64,000 nt of DNA from contig CAVQVI010000008.1 in the NCBI GenBank assembly GCA_963717075.1, forward strand, positions 27,479 to 91,478, read 5' to 3'. The translations under genes and the position numbers were made by a program. Shown piece after piece: positions 9,179 to 18,124 of the stretch. The DNA is from JBGOTP01 sp963717075. GTDB lineage: Bacteria; Acidobacteriota; Vicinamibacteria; Vicinamibacterales; CAVVIG01. Positions within the stretch are counted from its first letter, which is position 1, and every line of letters starts with the position of its first letter. The notes beneath the pieces were generated by a model. That model ran no database searches and was not told the origin of the DNA. It worked only from the letters and a program-made list of their open reading frames with translations.

Positions 9179-11683
9179 TCACGGCTGCCGCAGTCTCGCC
9201 ACCGGGCACACGGCCGCATCCTGAACTGCTTCGCTCCTCACGACGGCCTGGACGAGCGCTCGAAAACCGATAGTCGCTGCCCGCCGCACCGCGCACGATC
9301 CGGCGGACGGTCGGCATGTCGTAGTACTCCAGTTTACGCCCCGTCGCGTACGTCAGCAGCCCCTCGGTGAAGGTCTGCACGAACTGCTCGGGACGGCGCA
9401 GCAGCGCCTTGCGCAGATCGTCGGGTCCTTTGATCGGCGTGCCGTCGGGCAGCTCACCGGAGGAATCGATCGCCGCGCCGGCATAGCGATCGCGATCTCT
9501 CCACATGCCGGTCGCATCGAAGTTCTCGAGCGCGAAGCCCGAGCGGATCCATGACCGCGTGACAGGACGCACACGTCGGGTTCGCTCGATGCTTCGCGAT
9601 CATCTCGCGCACGGTCAGCGCCTTCGTCGTGCCGATGTCCTTCTCGTCCAGCGTCGGGACGTTCGGCGGCGGGTTGGCCGGTGGCACGCCCTGAATGTGT
9701 TTGAGGATGAACGCGCCGCGCAACACCGGCGACGTGCGGTTCGGGTACGCCGCGGCCATCAGCACGGCGCCCTTGCCGAGCAGGCCCCAGCGCGCCGACT
9801 GCTCGAGCTCGACGCGCCGGAAGCGATCGCCTTTCACGTCGGTGATGCCGTAGTGCAGCGCGACGCGCTCGTTGAGATACGTGTGCTTCGCTCTCAGCAG
9901 ATCGACGACGCTGCGGTCTTCTCTGAAGATGCTGTCGGCGAAGAGCGTCAGCTCGGTGCGGAAGTCGTCGCGCGGATCGGCTCGGCCGGACGCATACGGG
10001 AAGACCGCCGAGTCCGGCACGATCTCGTCGAGGCGCTTCATGTCGAGCCACTGATGGACGAAGTTGCTCGCGAGCGTCATCGGAGCGCGGATCGGCCAGC
10101 ATGCGCCGGACCTGCCGCTCGAGCACGGCGGGCTCGCTCGAGCTTGCCGCTGATGGCGAGCTGCAGCAGCTCGTCGTCGGGGATCGTGTTCCAGAGGAAG
10201 AACGACAGCTTCGACGCGAGCTCGAGATCGTTGATGGTGTAGGTGTCGCCGGGGCGCAGACCCGCTGGGGACGTGCTCGCCGCGATACAGGAAGAACGGG
10301 CTCGCCAGAAGGCCGGTGATCGCGCTGCGGATGCCTCCCTCGAAGCCGCTCTGCCTTCACGCCGTCGTGGTAGTACTGCGAGCAGCTCGTTCACGTCCTC
10401 GGCGGAAACCGGCCGGCGGTACGCGCGCTTGGCGAGCGACGTGATGATCTGTTTCGCGCAGCGCCTGCTCGTCCGCCGTAGCCTTGGCGTAGGCGGCGCA
10501 GTCGCGTCATCGGGTGGCAACTGAAGATTCGCTCGCGGCTCGGCGTCGGACTGAGCCCGTTCGCGTCGAACGGCCCCTGAAGCTGGAAGGAATTCACGCG
10601 ATACAAGCGATCCTGGCCACCGCCGGGCGCGAACATCTGCAGCTGATCGTCGGACTCGGCGAAGGTCCGGCGTTTGAACGCCACGCCGATCTTGTGCGGT
10701 CCCGCCGTCGCGAGGAAGCGGATGTTCTTCAGGCGCGCGTTGACCCGATCGAGCGCGCCGTTCTGCACCTGATCGTAGAGCTTCATGTCTTCTTCGCCGC
10801 CGATCGACCGTCTCGTAGACGAGCTTGTTGTCGAGCGTGACGACGAGCGGGTTCTCGAACTCCATGCCGTTGCCCCAGATGTGGGTGACCATGTCGGCGA
10901 TGTTGACGCTCGTATTCGCCGTCGGACGGGAGATCGACTTTGGCGAGAATGCCTCCGCGCGTGCCGAGCGGCAGACCTGGCACGTGCGTGAGCTGCGTGC
11001 CGGGTCCGGCGCGGAAGGTCCAGCCGCCGGGTCGCGCATCCGGCCGGCCCAGCGCCTTCACGGCCACAGCGCGCGCGGCGATCACGTATTGCTCGATGAA
11101 CGACGGCGACACCTGCAACGCCGTCGCGATGTTGTCGAAGCCCTCGGCGACGTCGTCTGCCGGCAGGACCTCGCTCGCGTCGAACTCGACGGCGAGCAGA
11201 TCGCGGACCGCGTTTGCGTATTCCTTGCGGTTGAGCCGATGCAGGACGACCTCGTCCGGCATGTGCGCCTGTGCTGGCCGCGCGATCGAGCGAATCTTCG
11301 AGCCAGGAGACCAGCGAGTCGATGGCCGCGCGCGTCGGGCTGCCGAGCGCCGGGCGGCGGCATGACGCGCCCACGCAGCTTGCGCACGGCCTTCTCGAAC
11401 ACGTCGGCATGTTGGCCGATGCTCTCGGGCGTGATGCCCTCGAAGCTGACGCCCGCCATCTTGGCGCGGTCGTTGTGACACGGGACGCAGTACTGCTGCA
11501 TCGTTGCCAGCTGGGCCAACTGTCCCTGAGTGCCGGATGCCTGACCGGATGCTGGTTGGGCAGGATCGTCCCTTGCGACGCAGTAAACACGCGCGTCACA
11601 ACGCCAAAGTCAAGAGTGAAAAGGCACAAGGCAAACAGCGAGATGCGAAAGGCGACATGCAAACGCCACGCTTTCTGAATCAT
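9179..11683 (-). CDS. DUF1587/1595/1592/1588/1585 multidomain cytochrome (many frameshifts)
   Basis: Planctomycete-type c-cytochrome protein of ~835 residues. In order: N-terminal signal (FRISLFALCLFTLDFGVV); heme site CVPCH in QQYCVPCHNDRAKMAGVSFE; DUF1587 (LHRLNRKEYANAVRDLLAVE); a ligand-binding middle part (VTHIWGNGMEFENPLVVTLD); DUF1595 (SLAKRAYRRPVSAEDVNELL); DUF1592 (LASKLSFFLWNTIPDDELLQ, FVHQWLDMKRLDEIVPD); DUF1588 with a second heme site, CASCH, in PTCASCHAVMDPLG; and DUF1585 (FTEGLLTYATGRKLEYYDMP). At least seven frame changes separate these blocks, yet the order and lengths are those of an intact gene. It probably shuttles electrons or acts on an oxidised substrate in the periplasm together with the DUF1552 partner 38 bp downstream. 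The exact C-terminal stop is uncertain because of a break near 9245. Confidence 0.8.
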
Positions 11684-11693
11684 TTTGCCGTCT

Positions 11694-11730
11694 CTTTACC
11701 TTCTACCTTTTACCTTCGTGACCTTTTACT
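11694..11730. repeat. Heptamer tandem array YTTTACC in an intergenic gap
   Basis: Units CTTTACC, TTCTACC and TTTTACC are contiguous at 11694-11714, followed after a 9 nt interruption by TTTTACT. It lies in the 52 bp gap between the MBL-fold gene and the DUF1592 gene. Confidence 0.65.
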
Positions 11731-11735
11731 TTGTC

Positions 11736-12679
11736 CTACGCGTCCGGTGACACGTATGCCCAAAGGCTCTCGAATGCGCGGCGGACGAACTCGTCCGGAT
11801 TCCCCATCTGCGCATCGAATTCCTTTGTCGGCTGCGCGGCGACCGCCTCGCTCGGCCCACGGCCTTTGTTCAGAAGCTGCGTCAGACGGTCGTAGATCGT
11901 GCCGTACATCTCGTACTGCGCCTTGAGGTCTTTCAGGCCGAGCACCGGTCCACGCCCCGGCACGATGCGTGTCTCCTCATTGGCCAGCGTCTGCAGCCGC
12001 TGGAGGCCGCCGACGATGCCGCCGATCCAGCCGCCGGTCACTAGTCGACGACGGGCCAGCCCTGCCCGGAGACGGCGTCACCCACGGCGAGCACGTTCTG
12101 CTCGGCGAAGTACACGTACAGATCGCCGTCGGTGTGCGCGGCATCCGGGATGTACCCGTAACGAACGCCTGAGTCCAGCGCGCCGGTGGCGTAGAAGGTC
12201 TTGTTCGGCTGCGCGATCTTCGGCAAGCGTTTGAAGCGCTGGCCGTTCCACGGCCAGGTGACGTCGGTCGTCAGCCACAGCCGCGTGTTCTCGTGCGCGA
12301 TGATCGTCTTGCCGGCCTTGCCCAGCCGCTCGTTCGAGCCGGTCTGCTCGGGGTGCCAGTGCGTGTTGAAGATCGTGTGAACCGGACCGCCGCCGGGCAG
12401 GCCGGAGACCGCTTTCATCAGCGCATCGGAAGCGCGCGCCGATCCGCCATCAACGAGCAGGACGCCGTCGGCGCTGGTGTGCGCGATGACATTAGCTTCT
12501 CCGGGGATTCTGACGACGAACAGATCGTCGCTCAGTCGCAGGAGCCCCTGGCCTTCGGACGCCGCTTGCGCCGCGGCCGCAGTCAGGCGTCGGACCGGTG
12601 CGCCCAGAACGATTCCGGCGGCGCCGCCAATCGCGCCCTTCAATATCTGTCTACGTGTGTGACCGGGCCGATCCACCAC
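11736..12679 (-). CDS. Tat-exported metallo-beta-lactamase-fold protein with altered metal site (one frameshift)
   Basis: The N-terminus is a twin-arginine signal (TRRQILKGAIGGAAGIVLG). The body is an MBL fold: LFVVRIPGEANVIAHTSADG, VLLVDGG, then THWHPEQTGSNERL where active hydrolases have H-x-H-x-D-H, and GDAVSGQGWPVVD for the later Asp. In a second frame it continues TGGWIGGIVGGLQRLQTLAN and IVPGRGPVLG, where the usual final His is Arg. The two frames meet at 12041 over TAGTGA, so a single-base indel is the simplest reading. Asp to Glu, His to Gln and His to Arg changes suggest a reduced metal site. It may head the DUF1592/DUF1552/ankyrin run. Confidence 0.75.
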
Positions 12680-12785
12680 GATTGCTCTGGGTCAAGTTTA
12701 GGCGTAGTTACATATCGGGATCCACTCCCAAAAGACGTCACGGGTCTCGGGGCGGCAGGGAGCGGATCCACGGAATTGCTCAAGA

Positions 12786-12817
12786 AATTGGCGAATTGGT
12801 GACTTGGTGAGTTGGCG
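12786..12817. repeat. Octamer tandem array NTTGGYGA, four copies
   Basis: Four contiguous 8 bp units: ATTGGCGA, ATTGGTGA, CTTGGTGA, GTTGGCGA. The 322 bp between the divergent MBL-fold gene (12679) and DUF6152 gene (13002) holds this array and presumably both promoters, though no convincing -35/-10 pair stands out. The same unit recurs at 26431-26468. Confidence 0.7.
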
Positions 12818-13001
12818 AAGAGGGGGGCCCCATCAATGCACTGGGTGCTACACTGTCCCGGTTTTCCTGGCGAGGAACCTCTTGGTGCGGGGAACGTATG
12901 TATAAGGAACCGAGCGAGCCGCCCCGTTGAGTAACGTCGAGCAACGTAGTGAAGCGCGAGCCTCGCTGGGTAGCGGCCCCCGATCAATAAAGGAGCATCC
13001 C

Positions 13002-13391
13002 ATGAGCTCTCGATCGATCGCTTGCGGCGTCCTCACTGTCCTGCTACTGGCAGGTTCAGCGTCGGCGCACCACAACATGTCAGCCTATTTCGACTTCAAC
13101 AATCGAGTCACGGTCACTGGCACGCTCGCCAAGATCGACTGGCGAAATCCCCACATCGAACTGATTGTGGACACCAAAGACGGTGAACAGGTGCAGCCTT
13201 TCCGCCTTGAAGGCCCGGCCCCAGGCTTCTTCCGCGATCGTGATGTCAGCAAAGCGGATATTGACGTCGCTCTCGGCAAGGAGGTGACCGCTGAAGCCAG
13301 CCGCGCCCGCGACGGCTCTGCCTGGGGACTTCTGCGGACGATGACGCTCCCGAGCGGCAAGCTCGTTTCGGCGTGCCCGCAAAATTGCTGA
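13002..13391 (+). CDS. DUF6152 family exported protein
   Basis: Small periplasmic protein of 129 aa. A signal peptide (SIACGVLTVLLLAGSASA) is followed at once by HHNMSAYFD, the His-rich start of DUF6152. Then come VTVTGTLAKIDWRNPHIELI and a C-terminal half with LGKEVTAEASRARDGSAWGL, giving the compact beta fold expected for the family. Start chosen at 13002 because AAGGAG lies 7 bp upstream; an ATG 75 bp earlier has no such site. Family function is unknown, but members occur in acidobacterial clusters with quinoproteins, cytochromes and W-E-G-D proteins. Here it is followed 42 bp later by the PD40 propeller gene on the same strand. Confidence 0.85.
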   Translation: MSSRSIACGVLTVLLLAGSASAHHNMSAYFDFNNRVTVTGTLAKIDWRNPHIELIVDTKDGEQVQPFRLEGPAPGFFRDRDVSKADIDVALGKEVTAEASRARDGSAWGLLRTMTLPSGKLVSACPQNC

Positions 13392-13433
13392 CACGCGCGT
13401 CGCAAGCCGAGCCGATTTTGCAAGGAGATCTCT

Positions 13434-15338
13434 ATGAAGGATCACTCTAGGTCCGCGATTATCACGGCCTTGACTGCCCTGGCCGTCGTATTCCTGCTGG
13501 CGCCGGTTCGGGGACAAGGCCAGTCCGAAGAGGAAAAGGCCAAAGCGCGGGCCGCTGCCAGGGCCAGAGGCATTGCCCAGGCCCGTGAAAACAACGCGCA
13601 GGTTCTCAATCTGTACGACCGCCAGGGAAAGCTCGTCGCGACGATCAAGGAGCGCGACTTCTACAACCAGCCGGTGATTTCGCCCGACAAAACGCGCATC
13701 GCCGTGGTCAGGAACAACCCGGAGACGGAAACCGCGGACGCCTGGGTGATCGATGTCGCCACAGGCAAAGCCACACGCATCACGACCAGCCAGCGCCGGG
13801 AGTTGACGCGAGCGCCGGTCTGGTCTCCGGACGGCAAAGAGCTGGCCTACGTTTCTCTGCGCGCCGGCACCGAAGGTCTGTATCGGAAAGCGTCGAACGG
13901 CGAGGGGCCCGAGGAACTCTTGTACAAGCATTCCGGCTTTGGGATGAACCTCATGGGATGGTCGCTGGACGGAAAGTACTTGAGTTATTTCACCGCCGAC
14001 CTTTCAGGAGGAATCCTGAACCTGCTGACGCTCGAGGGTGCAGCGGATCGCAAACCCATCGAAGCCTTCCGCAGTACGGCGACGGTGCAGGGAGCGCGCC
14101 TTTCTCCCGACAGCCGCTTTCTCTCGTACATGTCCAATCAGTCCGGACGGTCCGAAATGTACGTCCGGCCGGTTGATCCCTCGGGCAAGGGAGAGGTGAG
14201 CGGAGGACCCTGGCAGATATCCCCCGAAGGTGGTCTGGGCATGGGATTCTGGCGACAGGACGGCAAAGAGTTCTACTACCTGGCTGCCGATCGGGGATTC
14301 ATGGCGGTCGACGTGACCCTCTCCCCAAGTTTCGAATTCAGCAAACCGAGGCTCCTGTTCCGCCTGCATGAGGCGATGGGTGTGGCCGTTGGGACTGTAA
14401 GCGTCAGCCGCGACGGAGAGCGATTCGTGGTAGCCGCGCCCGCGCAACCGAGACTCCAGCAGATCACTGTCTTCGACCGCCAGGGGAAGATCCTCAGCAA
14501 AGTCGGGGAGCCCGGCAGCTATGGCCAAGCCAATTTCTCGCCGGACGGAACGCGCGTCGTGGCCATGCGCAACGATCCCAGGACGAATCAGAACGATATC
14601 TGGACGTTCGAAGTCTCCACAGGCATGGGGCATCCGATTACAAACGACAACGACCCACAAAATGCGCCCATCTGGTCGCCAGACGGCAAACAGGTGGCTT
14701 ATGTGTCTATGACGCAAAGAGGCATCCCTTCAATTTACCGGAAGGCCTGGGACGGCAGCGGAAACGCAGAACAGGTATTCACGTATACGCCCGGCGCCGG
14801 GATGATTCTCACCGACTGGTCTCCGGACGGGAAATTCATGGCCTTCTGGACGCAAGTTCTCGTGATCGTGCCTTTGGAAGGGAGCCAGACTGCCGCGGAG
14901 CGCAAAGGCATCGAGTGGCTGCGCGAAGCGTACAACGTGCTCCACGGCCGTTTCTCTCCAGACATGCGCTACATCGCGTACATAACGGACCAGGAAGAGA
15001 ACGGGAAACTTCAGCTCTACGTTCGTCCATTCGATGCCGCCAAGCCCGAGAGTCCGCCGCCGGGGGCCATCGTACCGGTGTCCGCAGACACGGCCGGCAT
15101 GATCGGGTGGAGGGGAGACGGCCGGGAGATGTACTTCCTTCAGCCCGATCCCCAGAACGCCGATGTCCACGTGATGGCCGTGGATGTCACGACGACGCCG
15201 ACGTTTCAGGTGGGAACGCCCAGGCTCCTGTTCAAGCTTCAGGGGCCACTGCCGGGGAACAGCCTCCAGTGGAGGAGCGCGAGCAGCGACGGCCAGCGTT
15301 TCATGTTTGCTGTCAACGTTCCCGCGCCCGCGCGTTGA
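13434..15338 (+). CDS. Exported PD40/TolB-type beta-propeller protein with internal duplication
   Basis: Protein of 634 aa with a signal peptide (residues 1-27, FLLAPVRGQG) and an Ala/Arg/Glu-rich linker. Repeated PD40 blades follow: APVWSPDGKELAYVSLRAG, GARLSPDSRFLSYMSNQSGR, NFSPDGTRVVAMRND, APIWSPDGKQVAYVSMTQRG and LTDWSPDGKFMAFWTQ. The chain is two tandem halves: LYDRQGKLVATIKERDFY near residue 57 matches VFDRQGKILSKVGEPGSY near residue 345, and both continue with the same blade order. Such propellers bind peptides or glycans at the cell surface, and no protease domain is attached. The start has AAGGAG 7 bp upstream. The gene is fully open and is followed by a strong hairpin shared with the convergent peptidase gene. 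Confidence 0.88.
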   Translation: MKDHSRSAIITALTALAVVFLLAPVRGQGQSEEEKAKARAAARARGIAQARENNAQVLNLYDRQGKLVATIKERDFYNQPVISPDKTRIAVVRNNPETETADAWVIDVATGKATRITTSQRRELTRAPVWSPDGKELAYVSLRAGTEGLYRKASNGEGPEELLYKHSGFGMNLMGWSLDGKYLSYFTADLSGGILNLLTLEGAADRKPIEAFRSTATVQGARLSPDSRFLSYMSNQSGRSEMYVRPVDPSGKGEVSGGPWQISPEGGLGMGFWRQDGKEFYYLAADRGFMAVDVTLSPSFEFSKPRLLFRLHEAMGVAVGTVSVSRDGERFVVAAPAQPRLQQITVFDRQGKILSKVGEPGSYGQANFSPDGTRVVAMRNDPRTNQNDIWTFEVSTGMGHPITNDNDPQNAPIWSPDGKQVAYVSMTQRGIPSIYRKAWDGSGNAEQVFTYTPGAGMILTDWSPDGKFMAFWTQVLVIVPLEGSQTAAERKGIEWLREAYNVLHGRFSPDMRYIAYITDQEENGKLQLYVRPFDAAKPESPPPGAIVPVSADTAGMIGWRGDGREMYFLQPDPQNADVHVMAVDVTTTPTFQVGTPRLLFKLQGPLPGNSLQWRSASSDGQRFMFAVNVPAPAR

Positions 15339-15367
15339 GGCGCGCGCCTGCGCGTTGAGAAGAAGAT

Positions 15368-15394
15368 GGGGCGGGTCCACCGTGGACCCGCCCC
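15368..15394. terminator. GC-rich hairpin between convergent genes
   Basis: GGGGCGGGTCCAC and its exact complement GTGGACCCGCCCC are separated by one base, so about 11 bp can pair with a short loop. It sits between the propeller gene stop (15338, plus) and the S46 peptidase stop (15399, minus). There is no T-run, so it may act as a transcription barrier or as an aid to Rho. Confidence 0.6.
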
Positions 15395-15398
15395 TCGG

Positions 15399-17474
15399 TC
15401 ATCGGACGCCGAGTTCTTCGAGGAGCCGCTGCATGCCGTAGACATCGCGCAGCACGGTCGTGACGGCGGCGCTCGTGACGACAATGCTGCGATTGACGTC
15501 GCGGTCGTAACCGTAGGCGTTCCGTTGCGTGAGCACGGTCGAGTCGAAATTCGCGCCGATCATCTCGCCGTTGGCATTGATCACTGGTGAGCCCGAGCTT
15601 CCGCCGATGGTATCTGACGACACGGTCATGTTGAGGACAGTCGCCGGATCGATGCGGCTCTTCGCCGCGAGCAGCTTCGGTGCGACATCGAAGGGTGGCG
15701 CACCAGTGGCACGATCCCAGAGTCCCGCGAAGGTCGTGAACGGCGTGAAGCGCTGGCCCGGCACATTGGAGCCTTCGACCCGTCCGTAACTCAATCGGAG
15801 TGTGCCGGTGGCGTCGGGATAGACGCTGTCACCAAACACCGCGAAGCGTGCATCGGCAAGGCGCTCCGACGCACGATCGGTCGGCGCCTGCACGGTTTCT
15901 TCCCACCTGCGCCGTACCTCGCGTGTCGGCTCCTGAATCATCAGCGCGTAGCGAATCAGCGGGTCGGTGGAGGCCTGAATCGCGGCCAGACCACTCTGCC
16001 ACAGCTTCCGGCGCACGGAGGGATCGGCCAGCGTCGTATTCACGATCAGACGCGCGGCCAGTTGTTCGGGGGACTCTTTCCCGAGGAGCGCTCGCACCCG
16101 CGCGTCGTCGGCTGTCAGCCACTCGCGCGTCTTCGACAGCCACCACTCGACCTGAATCTGATCCAACGCTGGATGAACAGGACGCTCGGCAAAAAGGCGG
16201 GCTTCGACGCCAGCCAGTCGACTGTCGGCGAACTCGGGCAATCGCTGGTCCGACGGTTTGGCCCGCTCCTGCGCTCCACGCACCAATGTCATCGCCCAGC
16301 CGAACAGCACCGACCCCCCGCCGGCCCGACTTTCGAGCAGCGAGTATGCCGGATACAGTTCGCGCTGGACGGCCTGGACGGCGGTGAGCTCCGCCCACGG
16401 GTCACCAATTCTGCGCCGCAGATCTTCGTTGGCAGCCACGCGGCGCCGGAACTCCGCTTCCTCTCCAGCACGCCGGGCCATGAACACCGGGTCGACCAGG
16501 GCTCGAATGCGACCGAGACCGCGCTTGTACGTGTTCTCGAGGCTGTCGATCGAATCCCTGGCGATGAAGGCCTGTTGCGAGCCTTGCGCGCTGAATTGCA
16601 ACAACCGCCCGCGCAATTCCGACGTAATCAGCTGATCCAACGGAAGGACGACATCGCGGACAGTCATCAGCTGGTCCTGCGTCAACAGGCGCTGGGTTGC
16701 GCCCGGACTGCCAGAGACAAACGCGGCTTGTCCTTCGGTTGGCCGCGAGCCGTTCCAGCGGAAGTGAGTGGGCGTCGCCGCCGGACGCCCATCGTCATAC
16801 AGCCGGATGAATGCCGCATCCACCGCGAAGCGTGGAAAGTTGAAGTTGTCAGGGTCGCCACCGAACGTCGCAGCGCGGTTCTCCGGTGCGAAAGCCAGTC
16901 GAACATCGGAGTAGAGGCGATATACGTACAGCTTGAACTGTCCACCGCGGTAGAGCGAAACCAGCACACAGCGCCGGGTCGCATCACGGCCGCAGACTTC
17001 GCTCTCGATCCGCCCCGCTTCCCCGTCACGCGCTGCCGTGAACGCCTGGCCCGACAGTGCACGACCTGCGGCGTGCATGCGGGGCGTGACGTCCGTGATG
17101 GAGAGCAGGACTTCGGCGACGGCGCCCGGACACTTCATCTCGTCTTCGCGGCGCTGCGGGGTGAACCCTGTTTCCGCGTAGTCCGTCGTCACTGTCGAGA
17201 GATTGGCGACACACGTGGCGACACAGTGATTGTTGGTCATCACCAGGCCCTCCGCAGAGAGGATCCCGGCCGAACAACCACCGAATCTGACAGAGCTGAG
17301 GCGCACGCGATCGAGCCAGGCCTGGTCGACATGGGTACCAAGCGCGTTGTTGGCGGTACCGACCGGGAAGTTGTCGAACGTCCACATGCCTTCCTCGGCG
17401 CGGATCGCCGCAGGCGCCGAGACCAGCACAACGAACACCGCGCATAAAGCGCCGATCGGAACCATCTGTCGCAT
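15399..17474 (-). CDS. S46 family serine peptidase (dipeptidyl-peptidase 7/11 type)
   Basis: Periplasmic serine exopeptidase of 691 aa that removes dipeptides from peptide N-termini. Signal peptide at residues 1-26. Catalytic His83 lies in LVMTNNHCVA; the Asp region is GGDPDNFNFPRFAVD; the catalytic Ser is in GGSSGSPVINANGEMIGANF. The tract ALRTYLxxxR-like helices of the S46 lid domain are represented by RDSIDSLENTYKRGL. Eighteen residues after the Ser, where DPP11 has Arg and DPP7 has Gly, this protein has Ser, so an acidic P1 preference is not expected. Start at 17474, with GGAGA 8 bp upstream; an ATG 81 bp earlier gives no signal peptide. The length matches the family (~700 aa) and the frame is intact. 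Confidence 0.9.
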   Translation of the reverse strand: MRQMVPIGALCAVFVVLVSAPAAIRAEEGMWTFDNFPVGTANNALGTHVDQAWLDRVRLSSVRFGGCSAGILSAEGLVMTNNHCVATCVANLSTVTTDYAETGFTPQRREDEMKCPGAVAEVLLSITDVTPRMHAAGRALSGQAFTAARDGEAGRIESEVCGRDATRRCVLVSLYRGGQFKLYVYRLYSDVRLAFAPENRAATFGGDPDNFNFPRFAVDAAFIRLYDDGRPAATPTHFRWNGSRPTEGQAAFVSGSPGATQRLLTQDQLMTVRDVVLPLDQLITSELRGRLLQFSAQGSQQAFIARDSIDSLENTYKRGLGRIRALVDPVFMARRAGEEAEFRRRVAANEDLRRRIGDPWAELTAVQAVQRELYPAYSLLESRAGGGSVLFGWAMTLVRGAQERAKPSDQRLPEFADSRLAGVEARLFAERPVHPALDQIQVEWWLSKTREWLTADDARVRALLGKESPEQLAARLIVNTTLADPSVRRKLWQSGLAAIQASTDPLIRYALMIQEPTREVRRRWEETVQAPTDRASERLADARFAVFGDSVYPDATGTLRLSYGRVEGSNVPGQRFTPFTTFAGLWDRATGAPPFDVAPKLLAAKSRIDPATVLNMTVSSDTIGGSSGSPVINANGEMIGANFDSTVLTQRNAYGYDRDVNRSIVVTSAAVTTVLRDVYGMQRLLEELGVR

Positions 17475-17599
17475 CTGTTTCTCCGATTCTCCACTGAATT
17501 CTACTGCGCAGGTCAGACCAAAAAAACCGCGGATCCGGCTACTACAGGGAAACAAAAACCGCCTTAATATCGTATGGGGTTCAGTGTTGAGGAGGAGGC

Positions 17600-18115
17600 T
17601 TGGCAGCGAAGACTCTCAGATCGACCTGTCGCAACGGGCTCGCGGGGGCGCTCGGACTCTGTCTCGGCGTCCTCCCGGCAGTGGCGACGTCCCAGCGGCC
17701 GGTCGATCAGAAGGAGCTCGCCGAGTACCGGCTGACCGAGCCGGTCTTCAAGCGGTTCGCGCACGCGGCGCGACTCATCATCGCCGCGTCGCGGAAAGAG
17801 CCTCGCCTCGAGCAGGCGCCGCTCTTCACGAGGCAGATTGCCGTGTCGGGCGACGTGGTGGAAATGGCGGCGCTGCTGCAGGCACGGCTCGAGCAGGAAC
17901 CCGCGTTCAGGGACGCGCTGTTCGCGGCCCAGATCGACGCGCGCGAGTTCACCACGTTCGCGCTGGCTCTTTTCGCCGCGCGCCTCGCGCAGGGCTTCGT
18001 GAAGGCGGGATTGATCTACGTGATGCCGGACGGCGTGGCAGGCGGCAACGTCGCGTTCGCTGAAGCGCACCAGGTCGAAATCGGCGCGCTGTTCGCGGAG
18101 ATCGGCGTCGACTAG
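17600..18115 (+). CDS. Exported protein of unknown function, first gene of a dehydrogenase operon
   Basis: 171 aa starting at TTG, with GAGGAGG 3-10 bp upstream, which supports this rare start. Residues 9-31 (GLAGALGLCLGVLPAVATSQ) look like a signal peptide. The mature part is helical and Ala-rich (LFTRQIAVSGDVVEMAALLQ, EFTTFALALFAARLAQGFVK), with no recognisable catalytic motif and no cysteines after the signal. I do not recognise the family. The stop at 18115 is 9 bp before the next gene, so the three genes from 17600 to 20322 form one operon ending in a Tat-exported dehydrogenase; a role as periplasmic accessory protein is only a guess. Confidence 0.7.
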   Translation: MAAKTLRSTCRNGLAGALGLCLGVLPAVATSQRPVDQKELAEYRLTEPVFKRFAHAARLIIAASRKEPRLEQAPLFTRQIAVSGDVVEMAALLQARLEQEPAFRDALFAAQIDAREFTTFALALFAARLAQGFVKAGLIYVMPDGVAGGNVAFAEAHQVEIGALFAEIGVD

Positions 18116-18124
18116 GAGATGCCC

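Noticed and set aside
16062..17447. 461-codon plus-strand frame opposite the S46 peptidase
   Set aside because: The minus-strand frame carries all catalytic motifs of S46; the plus-strand product has shadow composition.
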